From: Dasyornis broadbenti
Taxonomy: Eukaryota > Chordata > Aves > Passeriformes > Dasyornithidae
Reading direction: 5' to 3'
DNA: 64,000 nt
Assembly (NCBI GenBank): GCA_013397935.1
Contig: VZRN01003162.1
Location: 659,228 to 723,227 of the forward strand
Below the pieces are notes generated by a model. The model was given only the letters and a program-made list of their open reading frames with translations, was not told the origin of the DNA and searched no databases. Below, in pieces: positions 24,401 to 38,101 of the stretch. Positions within the stretch are counted from its first letter, which is position 1; the number at the start of each line of letters is the position of its first letter. Made by a program: the position numbers and the translations under genes.

Positions 24401-27400
24401 CTTCAAGAGTTTTAAGAGTGAAGTCCAAAGAGTGAAACATCGCTGGTCAACATCTGCTTTTCATATGCTGTTTCATGGAAACTTTAATAAACTAGGTGGA
24501 AACATTCTGGCAACTTTAGCATAACTTTAAAAGACCTGAAGGCTGTGGAAGCTGGAGGAGCATAGGAGGGAAAAGCGACTTAATATTTGCTGAGGTCTCC
24601 ATCTCCTTCCCAGGTATCTGCTACATTTCCTAATGAAAAAGTAGATGTTTGGGAGCAATTCTTGGTCTAATTACATTCAGACAATTTTAGGTAGGATCAA
24701 GGAAAAACAAAATAAAGGGGAGAGAAAATTTTTAAAATTGCGCAGATATTTCTCAACAGCCTGTCTTACACATTTCTCAGTTTCTTTGACTGTCTTTTCT
24801 CTGGCATCCTTATTGCTAAGTGAGTCCCATACAAGCTAACTAATCTATTCCCTTTTTGATTTCTGAATCCTTTTATGAGCAGTCACTTCACAGAACTGTG
24901 CAGCCCATGGCTGGAGTAAAGCAGCTATTGCTGTCTTCAGAGGGAACCGCTGTAGGCCAAACTACAGCAGCCGTGCCGAGCCTGCACCATGCCACATCCA
25001 TTATTTTCACTTGAAAAGAAAGGGAACAGAGACTGAGCACCTGCATTCCACTGAGTTGGTCATGTTTTATTTTTGTTGGATATATTCTTTTCCCTTTTGG
25101 TTCCCATTAATGATGAAGACAAATTCATGTAAAATGACAGCACAAACTTGAGAACCAACAGCACAGTTTGTCATGGGGCAAAGCAGCACTTTTAGCCTCC
25201 TATAGTTGTGTAGCTATACCAAGGAGAAAATACAAGTTGTTCATAATCAGTTCCTGGTCTATTCTTAATTAGAAAAGCACGCCTTTATGTAGTTCCAAAC
25301 TTCATTATTAAATGAGTAGAATATCTAAAAGTCACAGTAGAAAAGTCGGTTCTCAGAAGATACATTCTAGCTGGTGCTGTTCTCACCACTATGCGAAATT
25401 CCTCTTTCACAAGGCACTTCCTCACTCAACATTTAGGATAATTATGATGCTAAAATGCTATTTCATAAAGCTAATTTTACATATAAGCAATGAAACAATT
25501 AATCACAAGCTTATACCTTATTGTAGAAACGGTTCTGTCCTTAAAGAGACTTTGGTCATTTATTTCAAAAGGCACAGTCCTTTCAGAAACCATTATTCTA
25601 CACCCTTGTCAAACATAAGAGGATATCCATAGCCCAGGGACTGACTCTTGAAAGATTTTTTTTTTTTTTCCCTTATGGTTTCTTGGAAGGAAAAACAAAC
25701 AAAAAATATACAAATAAAAAAAAGATTTTTACCTCTATCAACTTCCAAATTTTGTCATAACTCTGGCAACACTTAAAGTTATGGAATCAAGCATGAAATA
25801 CAGTGAATTTAATTTTAAAAGAAAAAGAATAAACTTCTGTTCCTTTATTAAAGGTGACAAAAGGGAATCAGTTGAAAAGGATCAAAACTATGTAGGCAAT
25901 GATATCACTTTATTAAGCACATTTTTCCTTTTAAATCTCATGCCACTCGGTCTCTTCACGCCGATTAGTAGGTACTCCTGCTTCAAGCTGGCAATACAGT
26001 TTAAGAATCAGGGCATAAATTAAAGGTATAAATGGAATATCCACTAAGTAAGAGTGAGAAAAATAAAATCCACGTCTGAGGATGATTGAGCTGATTTGGG
26101 GAAAAACAATAATAATAAAAAAGAACTATTTAAATTCTTGCACTAATGAACTTAAACTAAATTCTTGATCAAAACACAGGATGTGGTTTTTCTATTTCCA
26201 CTTTCATTTGTTTACTTTACTGACCTTTACCACTTCTGTGGTGTAGATGGTACTTTTAAAATGTCCTAGAAGAATGGAAGAAACTTCAAGAGCAGCTTCT
26301 GTTCTGGTTTTTTGAGGCAGACTGCTCCTCTCCTCCCTTTAAGTAAAGATAGAGTACAAACAACGTCTCCATGAAATGTCCTATCAAATATTCATACAGA
26401 CTTTGGTTTTAATTAAAAAGAACACAGTTTGGGGTCCTGACCTATCCCAATTCGAGAATTACCTTTGAGATTTGACTCGTCGTTATCACACATCATTTTA
26501 ATTAGTAGGTGGACAATGATGTGACCGACAGTATTCTAGCAAGGAAATGCTAAAAAGTGTTCCCACTAATTTGATGTAAAGCCCATGAGAGGAATCCTTA
26601 CACCACTACTTCATTTATAAAGCAAGAAAGCCCTTCTATTATAACAGAAGGTGAAAAAAAAAATGCTTTTATTAAAGTACACTGAATGAAGACAAAGACC
26701 TAATATCCTAAAGATTGACTTATAAAATGCAAAGTGAAGTTAGCAGGGCTGACAGCTTCATACAAGAAAATTACCCCATTACAACCAAAATCTGAGGGAA
26801 AGGAGAGCATAAATGAGCAGTAGATCCTCTTAGAGGGTGAGACAGTAGGCTTCTCATCTAAAGCAGCCTACTGTTTCAAGCAGTGTCAACACTGAACACA
26901 GACCTTGCTGTAGTAAGTGGCTTCAAAGTCAGAAACTGCATTCCAACCTACTTTTCATATGGAGAGGGCATTTTTAAATCAAAACCATCAGTATCAATTG
27001 CTACCAGAAACTCCATCCAGTACATCAGGAGAGATACCTGCACAGCAAAAGAAACATCCTCTTTAACTAAAGCACTTGTAGCTACCTGCCTTTTCTTTCT
27101 TTAAAAATTAGATGCATCTTTGGCATCAAATACAGAGACAAAGCATACATGAGGGCTGTGCAAAAATGTACATAAGCAATTACAGGCAAGACCCTGCAGT
27201 ACTGTGAGAGTCCAGTTCACAATAAGTGAAGATACTAGAGGCATAAAATCTGGTAGAAAATATTTTACATTTGTAAAAGTTGTTTAATGACAGGGACAAA
27301 GCCACCTAATTGACATTCTGCACCCAAGTATTTCCCTAAGGCCTCATTGGCTGCAAGCCAGTTGTCAGACAACAGACATTTATCCACTTTCTTAGTACGA

Positions 27401-27775
27401 TAAACTTTCTTTTCAAGCAAAAAACCGGCCTTTTCTGCTTGAAAACATAAGGATTTTTACTAAAATAAAACTTTATTTTTATTTCAAAATACAAACATTG
27501 GCATAGGAACCCATAAAATTCCTTTAGACCTTTTTGAACTTCCTGCTTTATCTCTACTGCTGAAGATAGTATCCAGAGATCGTGATAAAGCAAAGACCTT
27601 GTTCCAAATGGCAGACAGGCAGAGCAGTATGCAAACAGGATTAGTGGCAGAATGCTACTATTATTCTCTGAAAGAAGTACAAACAAATAATTTATTGCCT
27701 CATTATCCAGTTAGGAAAAAGATTTTTGTCTAGTAACTTCAGCACTGAAATATGAAAACATCTATGCCAAGATAT

Positions 27776-27801
27776 TGTGTGTCTTTTTGTGTGTCTTTTT
27801 G
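27776..27801. repeat. 12-bp tandem repeat, 2.2 copies
   Basis: TGTGTGTCTTTT repeated directly, followed by TG. Confidence 0.85.
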
Positions 27802-29266
27802 CTGCATGCTTCTGTGTAAGAATTTTTCTAGGAACATAACTTAAATATCTACCAGTGCTTCATACTTTTTGTAAAGTACAAAAGTCTGCAGTAAATTTAT
27901 AAACCATCCAAGAAGTGCATGCCAAATTAATCCACCCACTCATTGTTTCACAACCCTTTGACTTCTAGGAAAGAATGCAAGAAGTCTTAGCTGGCTGATC
28001 AAACTGGTTCCTCTATATTGCCTTTTTACATTTCCTGTATCAGTAGAGAAATTATCGTATGGAAAGGTGTATTTCGTTTGTGCATTAATTCCCATATTTT
28101 CTAAGATATAGCATATATTTCTTGCTAAACTACTTAAGGAATGAAGAGTAAATTATTTAAGAAAATACTAAATGGATGCAAATGAAATATTGCTCAATTG
28201 CCCTTAAATTCAATTAAAATGTTTCTACATTTTGTTATGGAATTTAAAAAGCTTATAAGCAACAATTTTAAATCTATAAAATCTTTCAGTCAAACACCCA
28301 AAACCAAGCTTCTGGTTTTCTAGCAGCCAATGAAACACAATAGATGGACAAGTTAAAGTGGAAGACAAAAGAGGTGGTCTCACTGCTGAATTTTCCAGTG
28401 TTCTGTATAAACAACAAGTTGTTTAAATCAGTATTTATGGCACATTGTCCAGTGGGATCAAAGATGTAAATTTATGTGTTGAAAATAGTTTTCAGGATAA
28501 ACATTAGTGTCCTTCAAAACCACAAACTGTGGAATACATAAGCCTCTCTTTAATAAAGGCACAGTAACAAGAAATTACCACATATTATTGCATAAGAAAT
28601 ATTTGTTGTATAGAGAGTAATTGCAAGTTTTCCATGATGCAATATATCATCAGCATGACTGAGTGTAAGTCTGAAAACACTGAAACTGTCAACAAGGGGT
28701 AAAATCTATTCTTGTGTGCACCTGAAACTTAGGATCCCTGGGTCGTAGAGTATTTCACACTGAGACTCTAAACAGAAACCGATACCAGCCCCAGAGCAGA
28801 GGGCAGAAAAAACACAAAGCAGAGCTGACCAAATAATGCTTTGGTGCCTTGGAGTATTGTGTAAATTACAGCAAGCAGATTTAGGCATTCCATTTAGAAA
28901 GAGCAACAGAAAGCGCATGCCTGTACTAGAGAAAATGTACGAGAGAAAAATTGTTAAAAGAAAATGAAATGAAAGCAAATTAGAGGTACATATCTACAAA
29001 GAAAATGTATGAAAAGGAAAATGTAGATGCGCATACTGTGACCAGACTGCAATTTAAGTTCATATTTGGACATGATATGTCTGCTGCAGTTACCCTCTCA
29101 GACAGTGTTTGAAGTGAAAGAAATTTAAATGCGGGAAATCAATTCTAATCACATTATTTCAGGGAAGAGTTCTTTAAGAGCAACTTTACTCACCTTCAGA
29201 CAAAATGCAGTTCTTGAATTCAGAAGGATTTCCTGAGCTGATGTACTGGCTTCAGTAGAAGTAATT

Positions 29267-29288
29267 GATGGGAAATCGATGGGAAATC
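29267..29288. repeat. Perfect 11-bp tandem duplication
   Basis: GATGGGAAATC is repeated head to tail without mismatch. Confidence 0.9.
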
Positions 29289-29764
29289 TTGCAAGCCCTC
29301 TCCAGCTCCTGCCCACATCCCCACTGTATCTGGATTGGAGCTAATGAGCACCTAGTGCTGTCAGGCCATCCCATGCCTCCACACTGATTAAAGCTGCCCA
29401 TCAAGGTTTGCTTTTCCTTGGCCAAGGGGTCTCTCCTCTATCTGGATGACAATTTTCACTGAAGTTATGCAAAAGAAGGCACCTGTTGAGTTTTCATCAC
29501 TCTGCCAAATTGTTGGAAAAAGCAAGACTCTGAAGTTGTTAGGCAAGAATGACAGGTGAAGAAAAGGTACGGGATTCAGCTGCTTAAATACTGGTGTCTA
29601 CTGCCTGGTGCCCATCAGTACCCACAACAGCCACACCAGATGACCCAGATGTGACCCAGCACCTATTGGATTCCATTCTCTTTTGCAGTTGCAGCTAGAA
29701 GCCAAGTGGGAATTTTCAATACTTTAGGTATTGAAAATGATGGCTTTTTTTCTTGTACGGTCTA

Positions 29765-29863
29765 TCAGATTTTTACTTTTGTTTTGTTTTGGGGTTTTTT
29801 GGGTTTTTTTTGTTTTTTGGTTTTNNNNNNNNNNNNNNNNNNNNNNTTTTTTTTTTTTTTTTT
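29765..29863. repeat. T/G-rich tract interrupted by a 22-base assembly gap
   Basis: TTTTGTTTTGTTTTGGGG-type sequence on the left, N from 29825 to 29846, then a 17-base T run. The gap very likely reflects homopolymer or low-complexity failure in sequencing, not a missing gene. Confidence 0.9.
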
Positions 29864-32800
29864 ATGAAGACTGGAAAAATAACAGGACAGTCTATAATTT
29901 TTCTTGATCTTATTAAAACATTGTTTTACATTTCTGGATGCATTTCTAGGTACCAAACACAGCTCTATCTAGGTTTCAGCCCACTTTCTCTTTTTTAGAT
30001 GGGTACATTTTTATGGAGAACAACAACTATTATTTTTTGTTCTTCAGTGCTCTAAAATGCAACATTATCAAATGAAAATCTGAGCTATCATTATCTGCCA
30101 GCTATCCCATCCACTGATTTAATTCAAGATAAAAATAGCCAAATGGATTTATATATGATAAAAAGTGGAAAAGGCAGATTGCTTATAAGATTAAAAGAAG
30201 AAACTATGATAAGTCAATCATGAGCACCGGAGATGAGAGCAAATACGTATTGGTTTGATGAAGACTGACATGCCCATTACCAAGGTGGAACAATTTTTAG
30301 CTGTAAAAAGATTAAACATGATGGTGTGAAATAAAAAATTGACTAGACTTTATATAACATAAAAGTTCAGAGGCTTCAAAAGGATTATTAAAATTTGCTG
30401 CAAAAGAAGCCTCCATGAGTAAAAAGGATCAGAGAGATTATGCTACCCCTTAATGTAAGAAAAAAAATTACTAACTTATCTCTTCTACAGTAAAATGCAG
30501 AGAAATTATTTATAAGTAAGAAAGAGCGAAAGAGTGAAAAAGAATAGTCAGCTGCAAATTGCTGCAGAAGAAAATTACGAAAGTAAAAGTTAATTGCCAG
30601 GCAAACATAAACCTCAACGCTGCCAATTAGTGATCTAGAACTTGAGGAAGATCCTTTTAGCCACAGATAACAATTTTTTGGATATTTTTTTCAGGGGTTG
30701 GTAATTTACTACTGAGCATCTTATCAGAACCTGAAATAGATATTTTTTTATTCTAGTGTCTTCATGGGCCTTTCATTTGCCTTTATGTTGGATGATGTAA
30801 AGAGCAGCAAGTTGTCTCTGTTCAGAGCATCACGTGAGTGCTCAGAGGACAAATGACACAGTCCCATCTGCACTGACTCTGTGCACCCACAGATTTCCAC
30901 AGCTCTATGGCTTTTGCGATAGCTAGTGAGACGCGCTTTTTTTTGCTATTTGCTATATGCTATTTGGATTTACGAGAACATTGGTCTAATATACATGCAA
31001 AACATCAGATTTCAAATCACAAACTTTTACTAATATTTGGAAGCACATATCAATGTGATACAAGCATTTCAAAATGGCCAACAAACCCTCACCTACTTTA
31101 TACCACACAAAAACATAATTCTTTCCACAACTAATTTTTTTTTCCAAATACTGATCAATTGTACACAAATGCTCAGCGTCTTTTTAAGTCTACTTATTGA
31201 TAAACTAAAACAATAGCATAAAAAATACACTCATTTCAGTGGGATATTGATTTAAAAAAATAATGATGGTATAGGATGTGATTAATCTGACTCAGCATCA
31301 AATCTACACTTGAGCTAATCACACACAATTACCTTCAAGCCACAGCTCATAGATGTAGTTAGAGGAGGGCAGGGCAAGAGTCGTGTCATCCTGATGCTGA
31401 CATCTAACACAGAACAAGGGAACCACGTGCTGGCTCTTCTAAACCACTGCAGAAGGAGCGTGGTGTAAGAATCTTAACCATTTACAACCACAATATTTAA
31501 CTATGTAAATTTAGGATTGATATCTCTCATCCACGGTGTCTACCAGGCTTTTTTTTTTTCTGTTTGTTTGGATTCATTTTACCACTATTTGTTGCAGAGT
31601 TGCTAATGCCCAAACAGTAAAGACTGATAGAATAAGTGTGAAAATTCCAGTTGTTCTAAAGCTCGTGCTTGTCACAGATCATCAATGCTTGACAGTTCCC
31701 ATTTCTGTGGAAGTTTCCTACCCCCTCATGCCTAGGTCTATAAGTTAAAAATGTGGGCTGAAAGATAGATAAAACTGCAGAGATATTACCCTCTGGACTT
31801 CAGAGAGCACATAACTATTACCTGCAGAAAGAACTTTGTGTTTTGCTGAAATAGATGTTTAAACTCTTTTTTGAATCATGGCACGCTGGAGATATTTTTT
31901 AAACTGGGACTTGCTTCAAATTATATCTATTAGAACCCAGTGAACAAAACCATAAAAGGACAAAAAAAATCTCATGTGTTTCCATAAGTAAAAGTCCTTT
32001 TCATAAGATCAGTTTGATTGCTTCCAATGAATCTGCAGTCTATATTACTTTTACCAAATAAGGAAAACATTCAAATTGGAAAACCACCGAGGAAAAAAAT
32101 CAGTTACCAGAAGCAACACAGTTGTATCAACTGAAACTGTCCAACTGGTTTTTTAGCTGTCAAATTTTCATTAATGATGGTACTTTGATTTGCATTGGTC
32201 TGATGAAACAGTTGCCTTAAGCATGTTCCTAAACCTGCTAAAACCAGGCTGAAATAAGCCATGGCAAATACTTATGCAAAACACTGTATTCTTTCTCCTT
32301 TTTCAAGCAAGGGTGAAGGAACAAATTTAGTGGTGTAGGTTTTCTGCTTTTCTAACCACTCTCAGAGACAACTAACGCTCAGCCATTCTGTAAACACCAG
32401 TTTTCCAGTGATTGTTCAGCAGCGTGCTGCAGAGAGTGCTGCCACTACTAGCACAGTGGAAGTGATTTGGGATAGTTCTCATTTAAAAAATAAGCACAAA
32501 TTTATGAATGTAGTTCATGACTACTAAAACTAAAGTTCACCTGTTTTCTCAGAAAGGGGATCAAGCCCCCCTGAGCCCATTCCATGCTGGGATTCACCTC
32601 TTCTTCCAGACAGGGCTGCACCCACTCAGTGGATTGTTCCAGCCCAATGAGGCAAGAACAGTCACATGCATAATATGTTAATTCTAAGTGAAGAAAAAAT
32701 ATTTTCTATTTGAACAGGCAAAAATAATTTTTCATAAGGTTCTGATACTTTGAGGTTCATCAAGATAAAATCTGGGCATTGGTTCTCACAGCATGTATTA

Positions 32801-35800
32801 TTACCTGACATTCCCTAGTGGGTAATACAAATAGGGTAAGGCTAAAACTCTCTCTGTTTTGAGGCAGGTGTGATCTAAGCAGACCTCAGGAGAAATACAT
32901 AAAATTTTATTTCTTTATGTAGTGGGTGTCCCAATTCCATTGTTTCTAAATGAGACATTTTGATTCAAAAGGAGATGTGAGTTGGTCTGTAACACATCAA
33001 GCACACACTTCTTTTTCTCTAATTTAACACTTTCAGAAATAACAGAATAGATCTCAGTCAAAGAGCAGTGGCTGACCTGCATTTCCCAAGTAATATTTTT
33101 TTAATTATTATTTTGTTCACAACTTTTTTACGAACTGAATAAACAAAAATATCTGGATCAACTGGATCCATATAATGGAAGAAAATAGCAGCTCTAATTA
33201 TTTTTTGTTGACATTTCCTGTCATTTAGACAACATACATTAATATTTGTGGCAATATATTCAAAAAATAACTTTTAGCTATTTCTTTCTCTTCTGTTTTC
33301 AGAAAGGTATAAAGCTTTGATCTTTCTCTTTACTTGTTACAGAGATGAGGGTATAAAACCTGTATCATAGTCTAATATCAATACATGAAAATTCAGATAC
33401 CACAAACATCTTCCTTAGATGGTGAGATGTTACAGTTCTTCTTGCCTTCCTGTGGTGCCTGTGACTAATCTAATGCAATAGTGAGCATTAAAGATAGACA
33501 AGAAAGCTGAAACTTGGTAAGTACAGGAAACTTGTTTCATTAAGCCACCTTGGGTTTCTCTTTTTCTCCTACATAGCTGATGCTATTTTTGTAAAAGTAC
33601 TAGTAGTGTAAGCTCAAGATATAAGCAATTATGATAGGGCATGGTATTAAGAATTATTACTTCCTATCATGAAGAAAAAGTAATTCTTAGTGTCATAATG
33701 GTTGAAACCTCTCAGCAATTCATTGAGCCAATAAGAACACTCATGGGCATCTCCCTACATGAGGAAAAAAAATAAACAAAAGGAACTTTTAACAGCAGCA
33801 GCCTTTAGATCAATCCACACATTGACTTTGTGTCATGATCTGAAGATTGAAGAGACAGAAACGTTGTGCTACTGAATCATATTCCTGGATGCTCTGAACA
33901 CCTGAGGGCCAAGATATCATCTCACCTGGAAAGATGAGGGATGTTCCTGTTGTGTCACTTCTGGCTCTGCAAGGAGAGGGATGCACACTTTGTGCTTCTG
34001 TCTGGCTCATTTGGGTTGCTGCTGTCAAACCATGGGCAGGATTTGGATACCACAGGGAACAGGCCAGACCTCTCACTGCTTCCCAGGCAGATTCAAGCAG
34101 GAAGGTGGAGGGCTAAGCTTGCATGACAGCTAGGATGACAGTGAAGGCAAAGAATGGTGTTTTACTTTTATTTCTTGTCCAGTGGCTCATTCTGCAATAA
34201 AACAAACCTCTACTGTTCATGTCAAGGCAGAGGAGGAAAGAAATAAAGTGCTTCCAAGTATTTTTCCTTTTGACTCTGAAATGCCCAGGAAAGTCTTGGG
34301 GCAAGCTTCCGCTGAAGACTGTAGAAGCTTCCACATTAAACTTTGGGGAATTTCTCTGGGGAAAAGGATGTATGTAAACTACTTCAGATTTGGCCAATGC
34401 TACATCTTTAACTGCAAAGAGAAGAACTGAGAATTCATTTCTTTATAAATGAACAGAATGGGAATCAAAAGTCTCTTCACTGCCCACTAAAAGGATGATT
34501 ACTTTTTATTAACAGTAGCAGTAATGTAGGGGTTTCAGCAATTGATTCTGAGAAGAAAATAAGAATTGTATCTTGGGGAAGACAGAATCTGTAAATGCAA
34601 TAATTCTCTTTTTCCCAAACATTTTCATCACACACTTGAGCAATAAGAGGAGTCAGATTTCTTTCCAGTAGAGAATATGGCGTCACTATTTTAACATTAA
34701 CAATTTAGCAGTTTTATCCAGGCAGATCACTGATTCTGGAACAGGTCAGTAGATACATGGGGGAACTTTTAACCTCATCCCACCTATACACAGATCAAAG
34801 CACAACAAATATTAATTCAAAAACCATGGTGCATCATAGACTGAAACTCTACTGTAAGTGTGATATTGTGGAAGAGGCTGTTGGGAAAGATCAGAGTTGC
34901 AGAAAATACTGATCAAAAGTAAATGGAAAAGATAAAAATAGCATGTGAACTACATTAGCACAAAAGATCTAGACAACAAAACCTTAGATAGTGAGAGGTT
35001 ACAGTTTGGCACAGCTTCCAAATGTAACAGTTTCAGTAAACGTGCCACAAGTCACTTGCAATTTTGTCATGATTTCTATGATAGCTTACATTCATCCAGA
35101 TTTTCTGGGACATCTCAAAAACCTTTCTCAAACAGAACAACTATGCCATAGATTCAACTAGATTCCTGCTTGGAATATGGACTTCTTTTTCTTTTTTTTT
35201 TTTTTCCAGAAAAACTGAATTTAAAATCACAACACGCACATAAGAGAATAGAGACAGAGGCAGAGGGAGCAACATCTCTTGGATAGTAATGTTTTACGAA
35301 GAAACTCACAGATTAGATTTAAAATCCCCTCAGCAGCTCTACTGCAGCTGTCAGCCTGTTCTCTCAGCTCTTTCTAAACTATCATTATTTCCATTTTTTC
35401 AGATAGGGAAATAGGCCAGAGAGGTCAAGCAACATTCATAGACCAAGTCAGTAACATTAGTGGCAAGAGGTACTATTGTTAATATAAAGATTTTAAATTC
35501 AGTCATTACTGCAACATTCTTGCTAATTATTTGACTTTTTTTACAAGTAAACAAGAAACAGTTTACATCTTTATGAAGGTATTTATCTTTTTGTTTTCTT
35601 GTTGTGGAAAAGCCACTTCCTAGCCCTAGAGGAACAAAAACATAAGGATTTTTAAAAATATTTATTTCTACCACCTCACTAGCTATTCTTCATTATTAGC
35701 AACAGCAATTTCTTAGAATACAAAATACAAAGTCTTCAATGTGATATGTCAGGAAAGAACATTTCAGCAGTCTCACCTTGAATTTTGATTAAAAAATTTG

Positions 35801-38021
35801 CTTGGCTCTTACAGGCACCAGGCGGCCTTTGGCAATTTGAGTGCAAGCTTCAAACTAAAAACAAAATTCAAAAGATTTCCCTCTCTGTGATGTAGCTATA
35901 ACATATATCATAAGGATGAGTTTTCTGAACATCACTGTAATTTACAATTTTAATATAAACCTGCAATTCCTGACAAGCACTGCTCTGCACATAGCCTTAA
36001 TTTATCGAATATTGTTAATGACCTGTGGCAATCTATCCAACAAGTGGTGTATGAGAGACAGCCCAGAACTCCAGTATTTCCTTTCAAAGCCTGTAGCTCT
36101 CTCACTGCATGAAGCACCTCTGCTATGCGTTACTGCTGTTACATTAAATAATGGAAGCGATGAAACACTCGTAGGAAATTATCCCACACTGCTAAATTTA
36201 ACATGTAGAAAATAATGGGCCACTCCCAACTCAGGCAGCAATGAATCCAGTTTTTAAAAAGTACTTTTGAATGGAGCTTTGACTACATAATTTCAAGGAA
36301 ATATAAAAGTATCAGAAAGGCTGTATCATGAAATGTTTCTATTTTAAATTTTGTCAAATCCAATTAATTGGTCTTTTTTGTCTTAGAAGTATTGTATGTT
36401 GTTGCTTCTTTTTAAAATGATTTAAATAATTAATTTTTTTTTTTTTTTTATTTCTTCTCTCAGTTCCCCATATAGTTGTATTTTCTTGTACCAATCTCTT
36501 ATGCTTTATTGTCAGAAACTAGTCACCTGCCTGTGACAGGTAAGTTAGTCATCTGAAAACCTATTAGTTATACTTATTTTTTACAGTAAGTCCTTACCCT
36601 AAACCAAATAACAGTTAAAAAAATAGTGGGATATCATTTGATACATAAAGATTACCTGTATAGCAAGTAACACTTAGGAAAGAAATAAAAGTAGTTTTAG
36701 AAAGTGTTCCCAGGCAACAAATCCCCAGTACTAGTAAATACAAATTTAAAAGTTTTGGTGAAATATATCTTTTGAAATCTGGTATGTCCCACATCCCTGG
36801 CCTTCATTCTCCTATTTTCATTCACTCAGGATAAATGTTTTAAAAAAAAAAAAAAAATTAAAAAAAATTTAAAAATAGAACCCCCCAAATCACAACCTTC
36901 ATTAACACTAAAACAACTGGACTCTGGGCTAGGAGATATGTTACAATTTTTGGAATGCAACAGCGTGAGAACCCTGAAGAATAACAGTTTCAAGTTGTAG
37001 CTAATCAAGAAAAACTGGATAATCTGGAAAAGAAGTCTGCTACACTTGCAATCTAGGAGACAAATGCACATGTTTCAGCTGCGGGAGGATTCAGGATGAT
37101 GAGAATTTGTTATGTTGGAACTTCACTACAGGTGTTCTGCTCTACTGCACTTGTAATTGCCTCATTTCTCCCTTGGCTGACCAATGGTCAGGTGATGTCC
37201 TTGGCACCCTATCTTAACTCCTGGCTGCACTTGCTGCTTTCTGGCCCTCCTAAGCAAAGAGGTGGTGGCTGCTTCACAGGCAAGAGAGAACCGGGCAGCT
37301 CTGAGAAGGGAGTCTACGGCCAGTAGCAGAAAAATGAAAGACTGGGAGTGAGGTACCGAATTATGCAGTTTTATGAGCATGTTGTGGATGTGTCAGCATG
37401 CCTGAATCTCTCAGGGACAGATATCCTTGATATTTAACCCCACTTGGTTCCGTGAAGGGAAGAACTGCATTGTGACAGGACTCAGGTACCTCACTCAAAG
37501 AAAGTGTAAGGATCTGTCCCTCACCTGAGCATGGGACATGGGACTTACCCCAGCCACAGCAGCTCCTTCCATGTAACACAGCACTGGCTGCTGTTATTTT
37601 CTGACATGGTATTTTGCTCCTGAAATCATCCAGTTGGTAAAGGAAACAACGTAAAAAACATTTGAACAGAATCTACAAACTGTAGAGACAGTTAAAGGGA
37701 GACTTAAAATTATGCCTGTAGTAGGTATGCAAAGATATCTATGAAACCAGCTGGCTTTGGATTTTATCTGAAATAAAAGTATTCTCAGGAGGAATCTGAT
37801 TGTTACTTCCTAATCTTGCAGGACATTTTAAAGGAGATTTAATGCACAAAATTAAGATATAATGAATAGATTTAAAAATTCCTATTTTAATGTTTCTTCT
37901 TGACTGATGTGCTTAATAAAGTCAAGAAGAAAAAAGAAAATAACATTACCTATGTATTGAAACCATTGAATGACTGTGTACAAAAAAACTACAATTCTTT
38001 TTTGGCAACACTTATCTTTTA
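29864..38021. other. Intergenic, no gene recognised
   Basis: AT-rich with T runs near 31549, 35190 and 36435 and an A/T-only patch at 36838-36875. GC-richer patches at 33880-34130 and 37150-37580 show no frame that resembles a known protein and no repeat I can name. Confidence 0.7.
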
Positions 38022-38101
38022 TTTATTCCCTTTTTTGTTTGTTAGTTTTGTTTGTTTGGCTGGTTGGTTTTAGCCTGGGTTTTTGTTTGTTTTTAGTTTT
38101 T
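38022..38101. repeat. TTTG-rich low-complexity stretch
   Basis: Repeated TTTG and GGTT words (TTTTGTTTGTTAG, GGCTGGTTGG, TTTTTGTTTGTTTTTAG) over about 80 bases. It has no coding or structural signal. Confidence 0.75.

Larger units (their letters stand above)
20581..29764. other. Intergenic, no gene recognised
   Basis: Apart from the T/G tract at 21250 and the small tandem repeats at 27776 and 29267, this is ordinary AT-rich sequence. A 116-codon minus-strand frame (27336-27686) resembles no protein I know. Confidence 0.7.

Noticed and set aside
27336..27686. 116-codon minus-strand frame
   Set aside because: No recognisable protein similarity. The composition follows the AT-rich background.
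37150..37580. GC-richer patch considered as an old LTR
   Set aside because: No matching termini or duplication are seen, and similarity to the LTR family in this window was not apparent.
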